Shown here piece by piece: positions 1 through 6,516 of a DNA stretch of 9,466 nucleotides. The position numbers were made by a program, and so were the translations under genes. This stretch comes from Deltaproteobacteria bacterium. Its GTDB lineage: Bacteria; Desulfobacterota; Binatia; Binatales; Binataceae. The DNA lies in contig JAJZAG010000130.1 of the NCBI GenBank assembly GCA_021799555.1, forward strand, positions 1-9,466, written 5' to 3'. The notes under the pieces are model-generated. The model was not told the origin of the DNA. It was given only the letters and a program-made list of their open reading frames with translations, and searched no databases. The first letter of the stretch is position 1; the number at the start of each line of letters is the position of its first letter.

Positions 1-2
1 AC

Positions 3-602
3 CGAGCGCTCGACCTGGGCGCGGGATGCGGCGTCGTAGCGATCGCGCTCGCGAGCCTGCGCGGCGCGAAGCAGGTCGTCGCGCTCGAGATTCAGCCCGC
101 GATGGCGGCGCTCGCGGAACGCAACGCTGCACTCAACGGGGTCGGAAACCTGCGCGTGATTCGCGCCGACCTGCGCGTCCGGCCAATCGCCGGCCTCGCA
201 CCCGCCAGCTTTGATCTGGTCGTCGCGAATCCTCCGTTTCACGCGGTTGGCGCGGGACGCTCAAGCCCCGATGTTTCGCGCCGTCTCGCGCGCGGCGAAA
301 GCACCGCATCGATCGCGGACTTTGTCCGCGCCGCGCGCCGCTACGCTCGCAACGGCGCTCGCGCCGCTTTCGTGTTCGCCGCGTCGCGCTCGGCCGAGCT
401 CGTCGACGCGATGCGCTCGAACGGCCTCGAGCCCAAGCGCATCCGTTTCGTTCATCCGCGCGCCGAACTTCCGGCCTCGGTAATTCTGGTCGAGGCGCGT
501 GCCGGAGCGGGAACCGAGGTGATCGTCGAGCCTCCGCTTATGCTTCGCGATCGCACCGGCGGCTATACTGACGAGGCGCGCGATCTCCTCGTGATTTCCT
601 GA
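3..602 (+). CDS. TrmN6/YfiC-like SAM-dependent N6-adenine methyltransferase, 5' truncated
   Basis: This is the C-terminal part of a class I Rossmann-fold methyltransferase; the true start lies before the window. The open frame at base 3 reads RALDLGAGCGVVAIALA, which is SAM-binding motif I (DLGAGCG at visible residues 4-10). It is followed by ALEIQP, the acidic end of strand 2, which binds the SAM ribose. NPPF at visible residues 76-79 (bases 228-239) is the catalytic motif IV of amino (N6-adenine or glutamine) methyltransferases. The NPPFH context and the C-terminal PRAELPASVILVEA stretch resemble the YfiC/TrmN6 family, which makes m6A37 in tRNA1(Val). The internal ATG at base 102 falls after motif I and so is not the start. 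The gene ends with TGA and converges on the hydrolase gene. Another small-molecule or RmsC-like N6 methyltransferase is possible; the fold and chemistry are secure but the substrate is inferred. Confidence 0.85.
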   Translation, partial: RALDLGAGCGVVAIALASLRGAKQVVALEIQPAMAALAERNAALNGVGNLRVIRADLRVRPIAGLAPASFDLVVANPPFHAVGAGRSSPDVSRRLARGESTASIADFVRAARRYARNGARAAFVFAASRSAELVDAMRSNGLEPKRIRFVHPRAELPASVILVEARAGAGTEVIVEPPLMLRDRTGGYTDEARDLLVIS

Positions 603-626
603 CCTCATTTGCGCCGGCGGTATAAA

Positions 627-646
627 GCTGGCCGCAGCCGGCCGCG
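627..646 (-). terminator. Weak hairpin between convergent genes
   Basis: A perfect 5-bp inverted repeat, GGCCG-CAGC-CGGCC (630-643), lies in the 60-bp gap between the convergent methyltransferase and hydrolase genes. Read on the minus strand, the hairpin is followed closely by GCTTTATA, a short T-rich stretch. It could end the minus-strand YihY-hydrolase transcript. The stem is short and the U-tract has only three T in a row, so in this GC-rich sequence it may be chance. Confidence 0.25.
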
Positions 647-662
647 CCGCGAAACCGCCGCG

Positions 663-1529
663 CTATGGCTGCCGCAGAAATTCTATCGTCAATTTCGCGA
701 CGGTCTCCGGATGCTCCATCGGCAGGAAGTGGCCGGCGTCGGGAATCTTCACCACACGGCCCTGCTGCAGGGCTGCGGCGATCTTGTCCGCCAACACTAC
801 GCCCAGCGAATCGCTGCGCGCGCCAAACAGCACCAGCATCGGGCGCGGCGCGCGGAGAATTCTGCCGAGTCCGTCGAAGTCGCGCGAAGTGCGGTAGATC
901 TGCGCCTCAATTTCCGGCGCGCACTTGAGTTCGCGCTTGCCGTGAGGCGTCACACGGGTGCCGAATTCGCAGTAGTCGCGCAGGATCTCGCGCCGCCAGG
1001 TGTCGTAAGGCGGCTTGCTCTCGAAGCTTGCGTACATCGCATCAACGCTTTCGAATACGCGGCGGCGCTTGAGCGTCCGCTCGACAAACGGATTGCGCCA
1101 CGCCAGCTCCGGCGCGCTCGGCGACTCGAACACCACCGGCTCGGCGAGCACCGCGCGCGCAATCAACTCGGGCCGCTCGAAGGCAAGCGCCCCGATCGCG
1201 GTGGCGCCTGACGAATGACCAAACGCGCGAACCGCTCTCCAGCCCATCGCCTCGATGAACCCGGCGAGGTCGTTCATCGTTTGCGTCCAGTTGTGGTCTT
1301 CAAGCTTCGGCGCCGCGTTGCTGTCGCCGTGACCGCGCTGATCGAGCGTGAAGACCCGGCCGATCGCGCTAAACGCCTCGGCGAACGGTCGATACATCCG
1401 TCCGAAAAATCCGGTCGCGTGGAGAATGACGATCGGGTCGCCGCCGCCGCCCCAATCAAGATAGTGGAGCCGGACGCCGTTGATTTCGAGATAACCGTCG
1501 CGCGGATTGTCCATAACGCGCGCGATCAT
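663..1529 (-). CDS. Alpha/beta-hydrolase fold protein
   Basis: This encodes a single-domain alpha/beta hydrolase of about 288 residues. Numbered from the upstream GTG at 1544, the visible parts are: HATGF (42-46), the HG-type oxyanion-hole segment; LDQRGHGDS (67-75), the usual strand-4 loop; the nucleophile elbow GHSSG (109-113) with Ser111; GARSDSL with acid Asp245; and AGHF with His272, completing Ser-Asp-His. No signal peptide is seen, so it is probably cytoplasmic. The family covers esterases, epoxide hydrolases, haloperoxidases and C-C hydrolases. The substrate cannot be told from sequence, though Ser at the nucleophile argues against a dehalogenase or epoxide hydrolase. Start choice: the GTG at 1544 has no Shine-Dalgarno, while the ATG at 1529 has GGGG just upstream and is preferred; ATG 1514 is also possible. 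It follows the YihY gene by a few tens of bases, so the two probably share a transcript. Confidence 0.87.
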   Translation of the reverse strand: MIARVMDNPRDGYLEINGVRLHYLDWGGGGDPIVILHATGFFGRMYRPFAEAFSAIGRVFTLDQRGHGDSNAAPKLEDHNWTQTMNDLAGFIEAMGWRAVRAFGHSSGATAIGALAFERPELIARAVLAEPVVFESPSAPELAWRNPFVERTLKRRRVFESVDAMYASFESKPPYDTWRREILRDYCEFGTRVTPHGKRELKCAPEIEAQIYRTSRDFDGLGRILRAPRPMLVLFGARSDSLGVVLADKIAAALQQGRVVKIPDAGHFLPMEHPETVAKLTIEFLRQP

Positions 1530-1570
1530 ATTCGACCCCGGCACAGGATGAAAACGCGATCGGCCCGCCT

Positions 1571-2875
1571 CTAGCCTGGCACCGTCGATTCGGTGCGCGC
1601 CGTGGCCTCGTTGCCGGACGGCAAGGGCGCCGCCAGCAAATCCGCGAGTGTCATCGATTCGAGCACGCTCATCTGCGCGCCCGTGATCCTGCGCATCAGT
1701 GCCGCCACACGTGGGTCGGCTTGCCGCGCGTTGTCGTCGGCGATTACGGCACCCAATGCGTCAGCCAGTTTGAGGGAGTTTGGCGCACGCACCAAGTGTA
1801 ACTCGCCGCCGCCCTTCGCGCCTTTTTCGACCGCGGCCTCGACGACAATGCCGGCCGACGCGAGCTTTTCGATGATCGGCTCGAGGACCACCGGCGGGAT
1901 TCCCAGTTGATGTGCCAGGTCCTGCGCCTGCGGAGCCGGTCCCTGCCGGGTCTGTTGTTCAGCGAGCCGCACGAGCACGTGCAGCGCGGCGGCGCACGGG
2001 AAATCCGGCGATTCGGGATGCATCGGCGCATAATCGATTCCGCGCTGCGCCGCCGCGGTGATTTCCGCGCCGAACAGGATTATTGACCACGCGACGTAGA
2101 TCCAAACTAAAAAGATCGGAACGGTTGCGAGCGCGCCGTATATCGCCTTGTAATTCGCGGCGCCGACCTGGAAGCGGATGTATCCCCATTGCGCGAACTG
2201 AAAAAGAATCGCGGCGACCAGCGATCCGGCGAGCGCCGGACCCGCCTTGACCTTCGTGTACGGAAAAAACGTGTAGAGGAAATAGAACGCTCCCCACACG
2301 AACATGTAAGGCGCAAGCCTGCCCAGCATCGGCGGCGCCGACACCCGCACCGACAGCATCGCCGTCACTGCCAGCGCCGCCGCGACCATCAACGGCACCG
2401 TGAACAGCACGCTCAGGTAGTCCGAGAACTTGCGCAAATAGCCGCGGCTCTTTGCGACCCGAAAAATCGCGTTGAACGCCTGCTCGATGGTTCCCAACGT
2501 CGAGATGACCGTGAAGATCAGGAACGCCGCGCCTGCCGTGCCGAGCGCTGCGGCGTTGACGTTCTGCACATACGCCATTAACTGGTCGCCGGTGCCACGC
2601 GAACCGAGCGCAAGGTACTTGTCGATCAGCGGCCGCATCTCGTTGGCCGCGCCCAAACCTTTCAACACGGAAAACGCAAGCGCGAGGATCGGTACGATCG
2701 ATAACGCGATCGTGTAGGTCAGCGCCGCCGCGCGCAGCATATCGTTGTTTGCGATGAAGCTCTCGACCGCCGCATTGATGAGCCGCCATCCGCCGAGCGC
2801 GGCCGTTCGCGGCTCCGCCCGCGATCGCACCGCCTGGACCGCATTCGCGAACCAGCGCTCCGGGCGCGGACTCAC
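1571..2875 (-). CDS. YihY/BrkB family inner-membrane protein with C-terminal winged-helix-like region
   Basis: This is a 434-residue polytopic membrane protein. The N-terminal ~280 residues match the YihY/BrkB family (once misnamed RNase BN). About six hydrophobic segments are visible near residues 47-72, 108-138, 154-176, 188-206, 212-235 and 250-273. The family signatures are AAALTYTIALSIVPILAL (49-66) and YGALATVPIFLVWIYVAW (246-263), ending in ILFGAEI. The cytoplasmic tail (about 285-415) reads like a winged helix: an ALHVLVRLAEQQ helix, DLAHQLGIPPVVLEPIIEKL as a helix-turn-helix, then a GIVVEAA...GELHLV wing. Such tails occur in part of the family. The molecular function of YihY is unsettled; transport or a role at the envelope has been proposed. 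The start is a GTG without a clear Shine-Dalgarno, but no other in-frame start precedes it before the stop at 2942-2944, and a ~40-residue leader before the first membrane helix is normal. It probably leads the operon with the hydrolase. Confidence 0.88.
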   Translation of the reverse strand: MSPRPERWFANAVQAVRSRAEPRTAALGGWRLINAAVESFIANNDMLRAAALTYTIALSIVPILALAFSVLKGLGAANEMRPLIDKYLALGSRGTGDQLMAYVQNVNAAALGTAGAAFLIFTVISTLGTIEQAFNAIFRVAKSRGYLRKFSDYLSVLFTVPLMVAAALAVTAMLSVRVSAPPMLGRLAPYMFVWGAFYFLYTFFPYTKVKAGPALAGSLVAAILFQFAQWGYIRFQVGAANYKAIYGALATVPIFLVWIYVAWSIILFGAEITAAAQRGIDYAPMHPESPDFPCAAALHVLVRLAEQQTRQGPAPQAQDLAHQLGIPPVVLEPIIEKLASAGIVVEAAVEKGAKGGGELHLVRAPNSLKLADALGAVIADDNARQADPRVAALMRRITGAQMSVLESMTLADLLAAPLPSGNEATARTESTVPG

Positions 2876-3048
2876 GCGAGGACCGCTTGTGATGAACGAA
2901 GTCGTGGGCGCACGCCCGGATTGTCGCGGCGCGCGCGCCGTTCAGTCAAGCACAACGCGTTTTTCATCCGGCGCGGCGATATGCAAGCTTTAAGCGGCGG
3001 GCCCGGATCGCACCTACGCTTCGGGCGAAATGCGGAGGAGTATTTTTA
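2876..3048. promoter_or_regulatory. Divergent intergenic region (YihY gene / coaE)
   Basis: These 173 bases separate two divergent genes and must contain their 5' signals. The region holds a perfect 14-bp palindrome, CGGCGCGCGCGCCG, at 2927-2940, and a comparatively AT-rich stretch at 2957-2993 (TTTTTCAT...GATATGCAAGCTTTAAG) that is the likeliest place for a coaE promoter. I could not find a -35/-10 pair with good match and spacing, so no promoter is assigned. Confidence 0.35.
3034..3040 (+). promoter_or_regulatory. Ribosome binding site of coaE
   Basis: GGAGGAG lies 8 bases before the ATG at 3049, with an AT-rich spacer (TATTTTTA). It is the strongest Shine-Dalgarno in the window and fixes the coaE start. 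Confidence 0.85.
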
Positions 3049-3654
3049 ATGCTGACAATCGGACTTACCGGTGGAATCGGATCGGGCAAAAGCACGGTCG
3101 CAAGAATGCTCGCCGAGATGGGCGCACCGAGCCTTGACGCCGACAAGGTCGGACATTCGATCTATGCGCCCGGCGGACCGGCTTACGACGACGTGGTGGC
3201 CGCCTTCGGACGCTCAATCCTTGCTCCCGACGCCACCGTGGATCGGAAAAAGCTCGGGCCGATCGTGTTCGGCGATCCCGCGATGCTGAAGAAGCTCAAC
3301 TCGATCGTGCATCCGAAGATGCTCGCCGAGATGCGCGCGATGGTCGGCGCGATGCGCGCGCGCGGCGAGACCAGACCGATCGTGATCGAAGCGGCCATCT
3401 TGATCGAGGCCAACTGGATGCCGATGTGCGACGAGATTTGGGTTGTTACCGCCTCGCGCGAGCGCGTGCTCGAACGCGTCGAACGCGACCGCGGGATGGC
3501 GCGCGAACAAATCGAGGCGCGAATCCGCGCCCAACTCTCCGACGCCGAACGAATCCGCTACGCAACTTTGATAATCAAAAACGACGGCACGACCGACGAA
3601 CTGCGCGCCGAAGTCGAGCGCGTATGGCGCGCCGCCCTCGCCCGCAACGGCTAG
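3049..3654 (+). CDS. coaE: Dephospho-CoA kinase
   Basis: CoaE phosphorylates the ribose 3'-OH of dephospho-CoA with ATP, the last step of coenzyme A synthesis, in the cytoplasm. The 201-residue protein has the family's usual length. LTGGIGSGKST (residues 6-16) is the Walker A loop with Lys14. SLDADKVGH (28-36) is the CoaE DAD-type motif with the catalytic and Mg-binding aspartates Asp30 and Asp32. VHP (87-89) and the C-terminal R158-x3-Q162 ... N178-DG pattern, which forms the lid and adenine contacts, are all present. The start has a strong Shine-Dalgarno. The gene stands alone on the plus strand. Its TAG stop overlaps the TAG stop of the opposing CobS-like gene. Only the usual AD before the IIKN strand is changed (YATLIIKN), which is unlikely to matter. 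Confidence 0.97.
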   Translation: MLTIGLTGGIGSGKSTVARMLAEMGAPSLDADKVGHSIYAPGGPAYDDVVAAFGRSILAPDATVDRKKLGPIVFGDPAMLKKLNSIVHPKMLAEMRAMVGAMRARGETRPIVIEAAILIEANWMPMCDEIWVVTASRERVLERVERDRGMAREQIEARIRAQLSDAERIRYATLIIKNDGTTDELRAEVERVWRAALARNG

Positions 3655-4427
3655 CGCGTCAGCGCCCCGACCGTTGCCATCACCGCGATCTCCGCCACAG
3701 CGCTCGCGCCGCCGAGCGTGTAACCGGCCACGCCGCCGAGGCGGCGGCTGAACACAAGCCGCATCAGCAGGATGACGATCGCGAAAACGATCACGACGAT
3801 TAGTCCGACGTTCCGGTACAGGATCGTGGTCAGGCCGAGCGCGATTATGCTCGAGGCCGCGAACTCTCGAAACGTGACGCCGATTTCGTAAGGCAACCCA
3901 AGACCCCATCGCTCGAGCGGCTTGAGTCCGTAAGCGGCCGGAACGATCGCGAACCGTCCGAGCATCTGCGCCATTACGAGCGCGCTTGCGCGTCCGGCGG
4001 GCGAAGCGATTCGCGCGAGGATTACGGCTTCCAGAGCGAACGCGCCGAGCGCCGCCGCGGCTCCGACCGGTCCGATCCCCGAGATGCCGGTTGCGCCGAC
4101 TCGCGCGCCGCGGCGAATCGCCTCGGTAGTGTCTGCGATGCCGCGCATCGGCAGTCCGAGCATCAGCGCGAACGCGACCAGCAGCACCGCAATTGACCGC
4201 ATGCCCAGCGGCATCACCGGCGCCATCGCGCCATCGAGTCCCGCGAGGATGACGCCGACAGCCAGTCCGATCAGCGGCGCCATCGCGAGCGCGCGCATCC
4301 TGTCTTGAGCGCTGCCGCGCGCGTCATCTTTGAGAAGTGGCCACAGGGTCAGCGCCGCCGCGCACAAAATGACTTCGCGCAGGAGCGCGCGCGGCGACAC
4401 GTCGATTTCCTGGTCCTCGTCGCTCAT
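3651..4427 (-). CDS. CobS-like integral membrane protein, degenerate active-site motifs
   Basis: This is a 258-residue, very hydrophobic protein with roughly seven to eight membrane segments. It looks like a relative of adenosylcobinamide-GDP ribazoletransferase (cobalamin-5'-phosphate synthase, CobS), which joins the two halves of cobalamin in the inner membrane. CobS-like features are MAPLIGLAVGVIL (49-61, family PLVGLLIG), GIADTTEAI (96-104, family DGLADTADG), GRFAIVPAAYGLKP (157-170) and RRLGGVAGYTLGG (228-240, family GGxTGDxLGA). Key acidic positions differ: the HLDG aspartate is Arg95, the MKDSRIG block is replaced by ISGIGPVG, and the GDxLG aspartate is Tyr236. Asp99 and Glu102 remain. 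No other cobalamin gene is in the window. Activity as CobS is therefore doubtful, and a repurposed paralogue is equally likely. It starts 52 bases after the glutathione transferase gene with no clear Shine-Dalgarno. Confidence 0.65.
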   Translation of the reverse strand: MSDEDQEIDVSPRALLREVILCAAALTLWPLLKDDARGSAQDRMRALAMAPLIGLAVGVILAGLDGAMAPVMPLGMRSIAVLLVAFALMLGLPMRGIADTTEAIRRGARVGATGISGIGPVGAAAALGAFALEAVILARIASPAGRASALVMAQMLGRFAIVPAAYGLKPLERWGLGLPYEIGVTFREFAASSIIALGLTTILYRNVGLIVVIVFAIVILLMRLVFSRRLGGVAGYTLGGASAVAEIAVMATVGALTR

Positions 4428-4479
4428 TCGGAAGCTGGCGCGCGCGATACTTTCTTTGGTGCGGGCGCGCGGCGCTCGC

Positions 4480-5199
4480 TCAACGCTTTTCGAACTGCTT
4501 TTTGCCGAACAGATTGTTCCACGATTCCTGATCGTGAGGCTGCTGCCGCTCTTGCGCCTGCGCGCGCATCCGCTCGACCACGTCCGCCATCACCGCGAAT
4601 CCGCGCTGGGTCGCGGGCCGACTTCTAATCGCGTCGTACCAGCGCTTCAGGTTCGAATATTCGTCGAGGTTTTGCCCCTGCATAGTGTGTGGTACGAGCC
4701 ACGGATAGACGGCCATGTCGGCGATCGAGTAATCGCCGGCGAGGTACTCGCCCTCGGCTAGGCGCCGATCGATCACGTTGTAAATGCGCGACGCTTCGTT
4801 GGTATAGCGATCGATCGCGTACTGGAGTTTTTCGGGCGCGTAGCGGCGGAAGTGATGCGCCTGCCCGAGCATCGGGCCGACCGTGCCCATCTGGAACATC
4901 AGCCACTCGATCACGTTGTATCTGCCGCGCGGTTCGGCGGGCATAAACCGGCCGTGCTTTTCGGCCAGATAGATCAGAATCGCGCCGGATTCGAAAATCG
5001 AAATCGGCTTGCCGCCGGGGCCGTCGGAATCGGTCATCGCGGGCATTTTGTTGTTGGGGCTGATCTTGAGAAATTCCGGCCTGAACTGATCGCCTTTGCC
5101 GATATTGACCGGCACGACTTTGTACTCGAGACCGAGTTCCTCGAGCATCATGGTGATCTTGTAGCCGTTGGGCGTGGGCCAGAAATAAAGGTCGATCAT
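4480..5199 (-). CDS. yfcG: Nu-class (YfcG-like) glutathione S-transferase / disulfide reductase
   Basis: This is a 239-residue cytoplasmic protein with a thioredoxin-fold N-terminal domain and a helical C-terminal domain. The N-terminus MIDLYFWPTPNGYKIT matches E. coli YfcG closely, including Thr9 and Asn11, which replace the usual catalytic Ser, Tyr or Cys of other GSTs. GKGDQFRPEFLKISPNNKMP (35-53) contains the cis-Pro loop, and FESGAI (69-74) is the glutathione gamma-glutamyl binding turn. PMLGQAHHF and YSIADMAVYPW are further family blocks. Nu-class enzymes bind two glutathiones and reduce disulfides such as 2-hydroxyethyl disulfide, with some peroxidase activity. The open frame reaches back to 5247, but the ATG at 5199 has a GGAGGA 8 bases upstream and aligns with YfcG residue 1. 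The C-terminus runs about 24 residues longer than E. coli YfcG, ending in a Gln/Lys-rich tail. It lies 94 bases after prfB. Confidence 0.92.
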   Translation of the reverse strand: MIDLYFWPTPNGYKITMMLEELGLEYKVVPVNIGKGDQFRPEFLKISPNNKMPAMTDSDGPGGKPISIFESGAILIYLAEKHGRFMPAEPRGRYNVIEWLMFQMGTVGPMLGQAHHFRRYAPEKLQYAIDRYTNEASRIYNVIDRRLAEGEYLAGDYSIADMAVYPWLVPHTMQGQNLDEYSNLKRWYDAIRSRPATQRGFAVMADVVERMRAQAQERQQPHDQESWNNLFGKKQFEKR

Positions 5200-5207
5200 G
5201 CGAAAGA

Positions 5208-5213
5208 TCCTCC
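5208..5213 (-). promoter_or_regulatory. Ribosome binding site that sets the YfcG-like start
   Basis: On the minus strand GGAGGA is followed 8 bases later by the ATG at 5199. This selects that ATG over the earlier in-frame ATG at 5247. Confidence 0.8.
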
Positions 5214-5293
5214 GCGAAGTAAGCGAATCGGCAGTTTCGTAATGCAACTTTGCGCGCGCCGCGCCGCGAACGCAACCGCCGCGCGGCGCCGCT

Positions 5294-6446
5294 CTAGGCC
5301 GGCTCCGCGGTGGCGTCGCCCTTGCGGACGCCCATCAGGTAGGCCTCGATGAACGGATCGATTGCGCCGTCGAGGACCGCGTCGGTGTTGCCGATCTCAA
5401 CGCCGGTGCGATGGTCTTTGACGATCCGGTAGGGCTGCAGCACGTAGGAACGGATTTGGCTGCCCCAAGCGATATCTTTTTTGTCCTTGCTGAATTTCTC
5501 GAGTTCCTCGCGCTTCTTGCGCTCTTCGAGCTCGAACAGCCGCGCGCGCAAAATCTTCATCGCCATCGCGCGGTTCTTGTGCTGCGAGCGCTCGTTCTGG
5601 CAGGTCACTACGATACCGCTCGGAATATGCGTCATCCGCACCGCCGAGTCGGTCTTGTTGACGTGCTGACCGCCCGCGCCCGAGGCGCGATAGGTATCGA
5701 TGCGGAGATCGGCGGGATTGATCGTCACCTCGATCTTGTCGTCGATCGCGGGAAACACGAACACCGACGCGAACGAGGTATGCCGCCGCGCGTTGGCGTC
5801 GTAAGGCGAGATTCGCACCAGGCGATGAATCCCCGCCTCGGCGCGCAGGTAACCGTACGCGAATTCGCCTTCGACTTCGAACGTGGCGCTCTTGATTCCC
5901 GCGCCTTCGCCGGGCTGCAGGTCGGCGATTTCAGTCTTGAAACCGCGCCGCTCGGCCCATCGCAGATACATGCGCAGGAGCATCTCGGCCCAATTCTGCG
6001 CCTCCATCCCGCCAGCGCCCGGATGAATCGATACGATCGCGCCGAGGCGATCGAACTCGCCGCCGAGCATTACCTCGAACTCGCGCTGGCGAAGTTCTTC
6101 GCGCGCGGAGTCAAGCGCGGCCGCCGCCTCGCGCGCAGCCTCGCTGTCTTCCTTGCCGTCCTTGCCGCTTTCGGCGGGGGCTTCTTCGGCCGCTATCTCA
6201 AGGAAAAGGCGCGCTTCCTCGAGGCGCTTGGTCAGACGCTCAAACGCCGCGAGGCGCTCGCGAATCTGATCCTGCTCGCGCAATGCGGCCTGCGCGAGTT
6301 CGGGACGATCCCAGAAATCTGGTCTGCTGGATTGTTCTAGTAGCTGCTTCTGGCGTGCGGTCAACCCCGGAAGGTCAAAGACGCCTCCCGAGCTTTTCGG
6401 CGCGACCCTCAAAGTCGGCGAGCTCTTGTCGCATGTCGCTGATCAT
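5294..6446 (-). CDS. prfB: Peptide chain release factor 2, made by programmed +1 frameshift
   Basis: RF2 recognises UGA and UAA stop codons in the ribosome and triggers peptide release. The true start is the ATG at 6446, 5 bases after GAGGT. The zero frame reads 23 codons (MISDMRQELADF...KLGRRL) to an in-frame TGA at 6377-6375. A +1 shift at CTT continues as DLPGLTARQK, giving about 383 residues. A continuous frame exists only from a TTG at 6412, which is not the biological start. After the shift come a helical domain 1 with an acidic insert (EAPAESGKDGKEDSEA), the codon-recognition loop SPY (about residues 213-215; SPF in E. coli), and SGAGGQHVNKTDSAVR with the catalytic GGQ (about 258-260). 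The conserved WGSQIRSYVL and TGVE...AVLDG blocks follow. It lies downstream of lnt and upstream of the YfcG-like gene. Confidence 0.96.
6374..6389 (-). promoter_or_regulatory. prfB: RF2 autoregulatory +1 frameshift signal
   Basis: Minus-strand sequence GGGAGG-CGT-CTT-TGA-C lies at codons 20-24 of prfB. The GGAGG is an internal Shine-Dalgarno-like element that pairs with 16S rRNA, three bases before the slippery CTT. TGA followed by C is a weak stop. This is the same arrangement and spacing as in E. coli prfB (AGGGGG-UAU-CUU-UGA-C). When RF2 is scarce the ribosome slips +1 and makes full-length RF2; when RF2 is plentiful it terminates. Confidence 0.95.
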
Positions 6447-6487
6447 GACTTACCTCACGCGGGAGCGGATGCTCTCGCGACTCGCGT

Positions 6488-6516
6488 ATTGTGCCACAGA
6501 AACCCGCGCGAATTAA
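6488..6516 (-). promoter_or_regulatory. Possible promoter of prfB
   Basis: On the minus strand TTAATT (6516-6511) and CACAAT (6493-6488) are separated by 17 bases. They match the sigma70 -35 and -10 boxes at about 3/6 and 4/6. The predicted start point lies some 35 bases before the prfB ATG, and the -35 box overlaps the lnt stop codon. It would allow prfB expression independent of the upstream operon. The match is modest. Confidence 0.3.

Noticed and set aside
1959..2789. 276-codon minus-strand frame inside the YihY gene
   Set aside because: It is an out-of-frame shadow of the YihY membrane protein with Arg/Gly/Ala-rich random-like composition.
3214..3909. 231-codon minus-strand frame covering most of coaE and the end of the CobS-like gene
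   Set aside because: It is antisense to coaE, Arg/His-rich without domains, and conflicts with two better genes.
5411..6340. 309-codon plus-strand open frame opposite prfB
   Set aside because: It is fully antisense to a certain RF2 gene, has no recognisable motif and arises from codon bias in GC-rich DNA.
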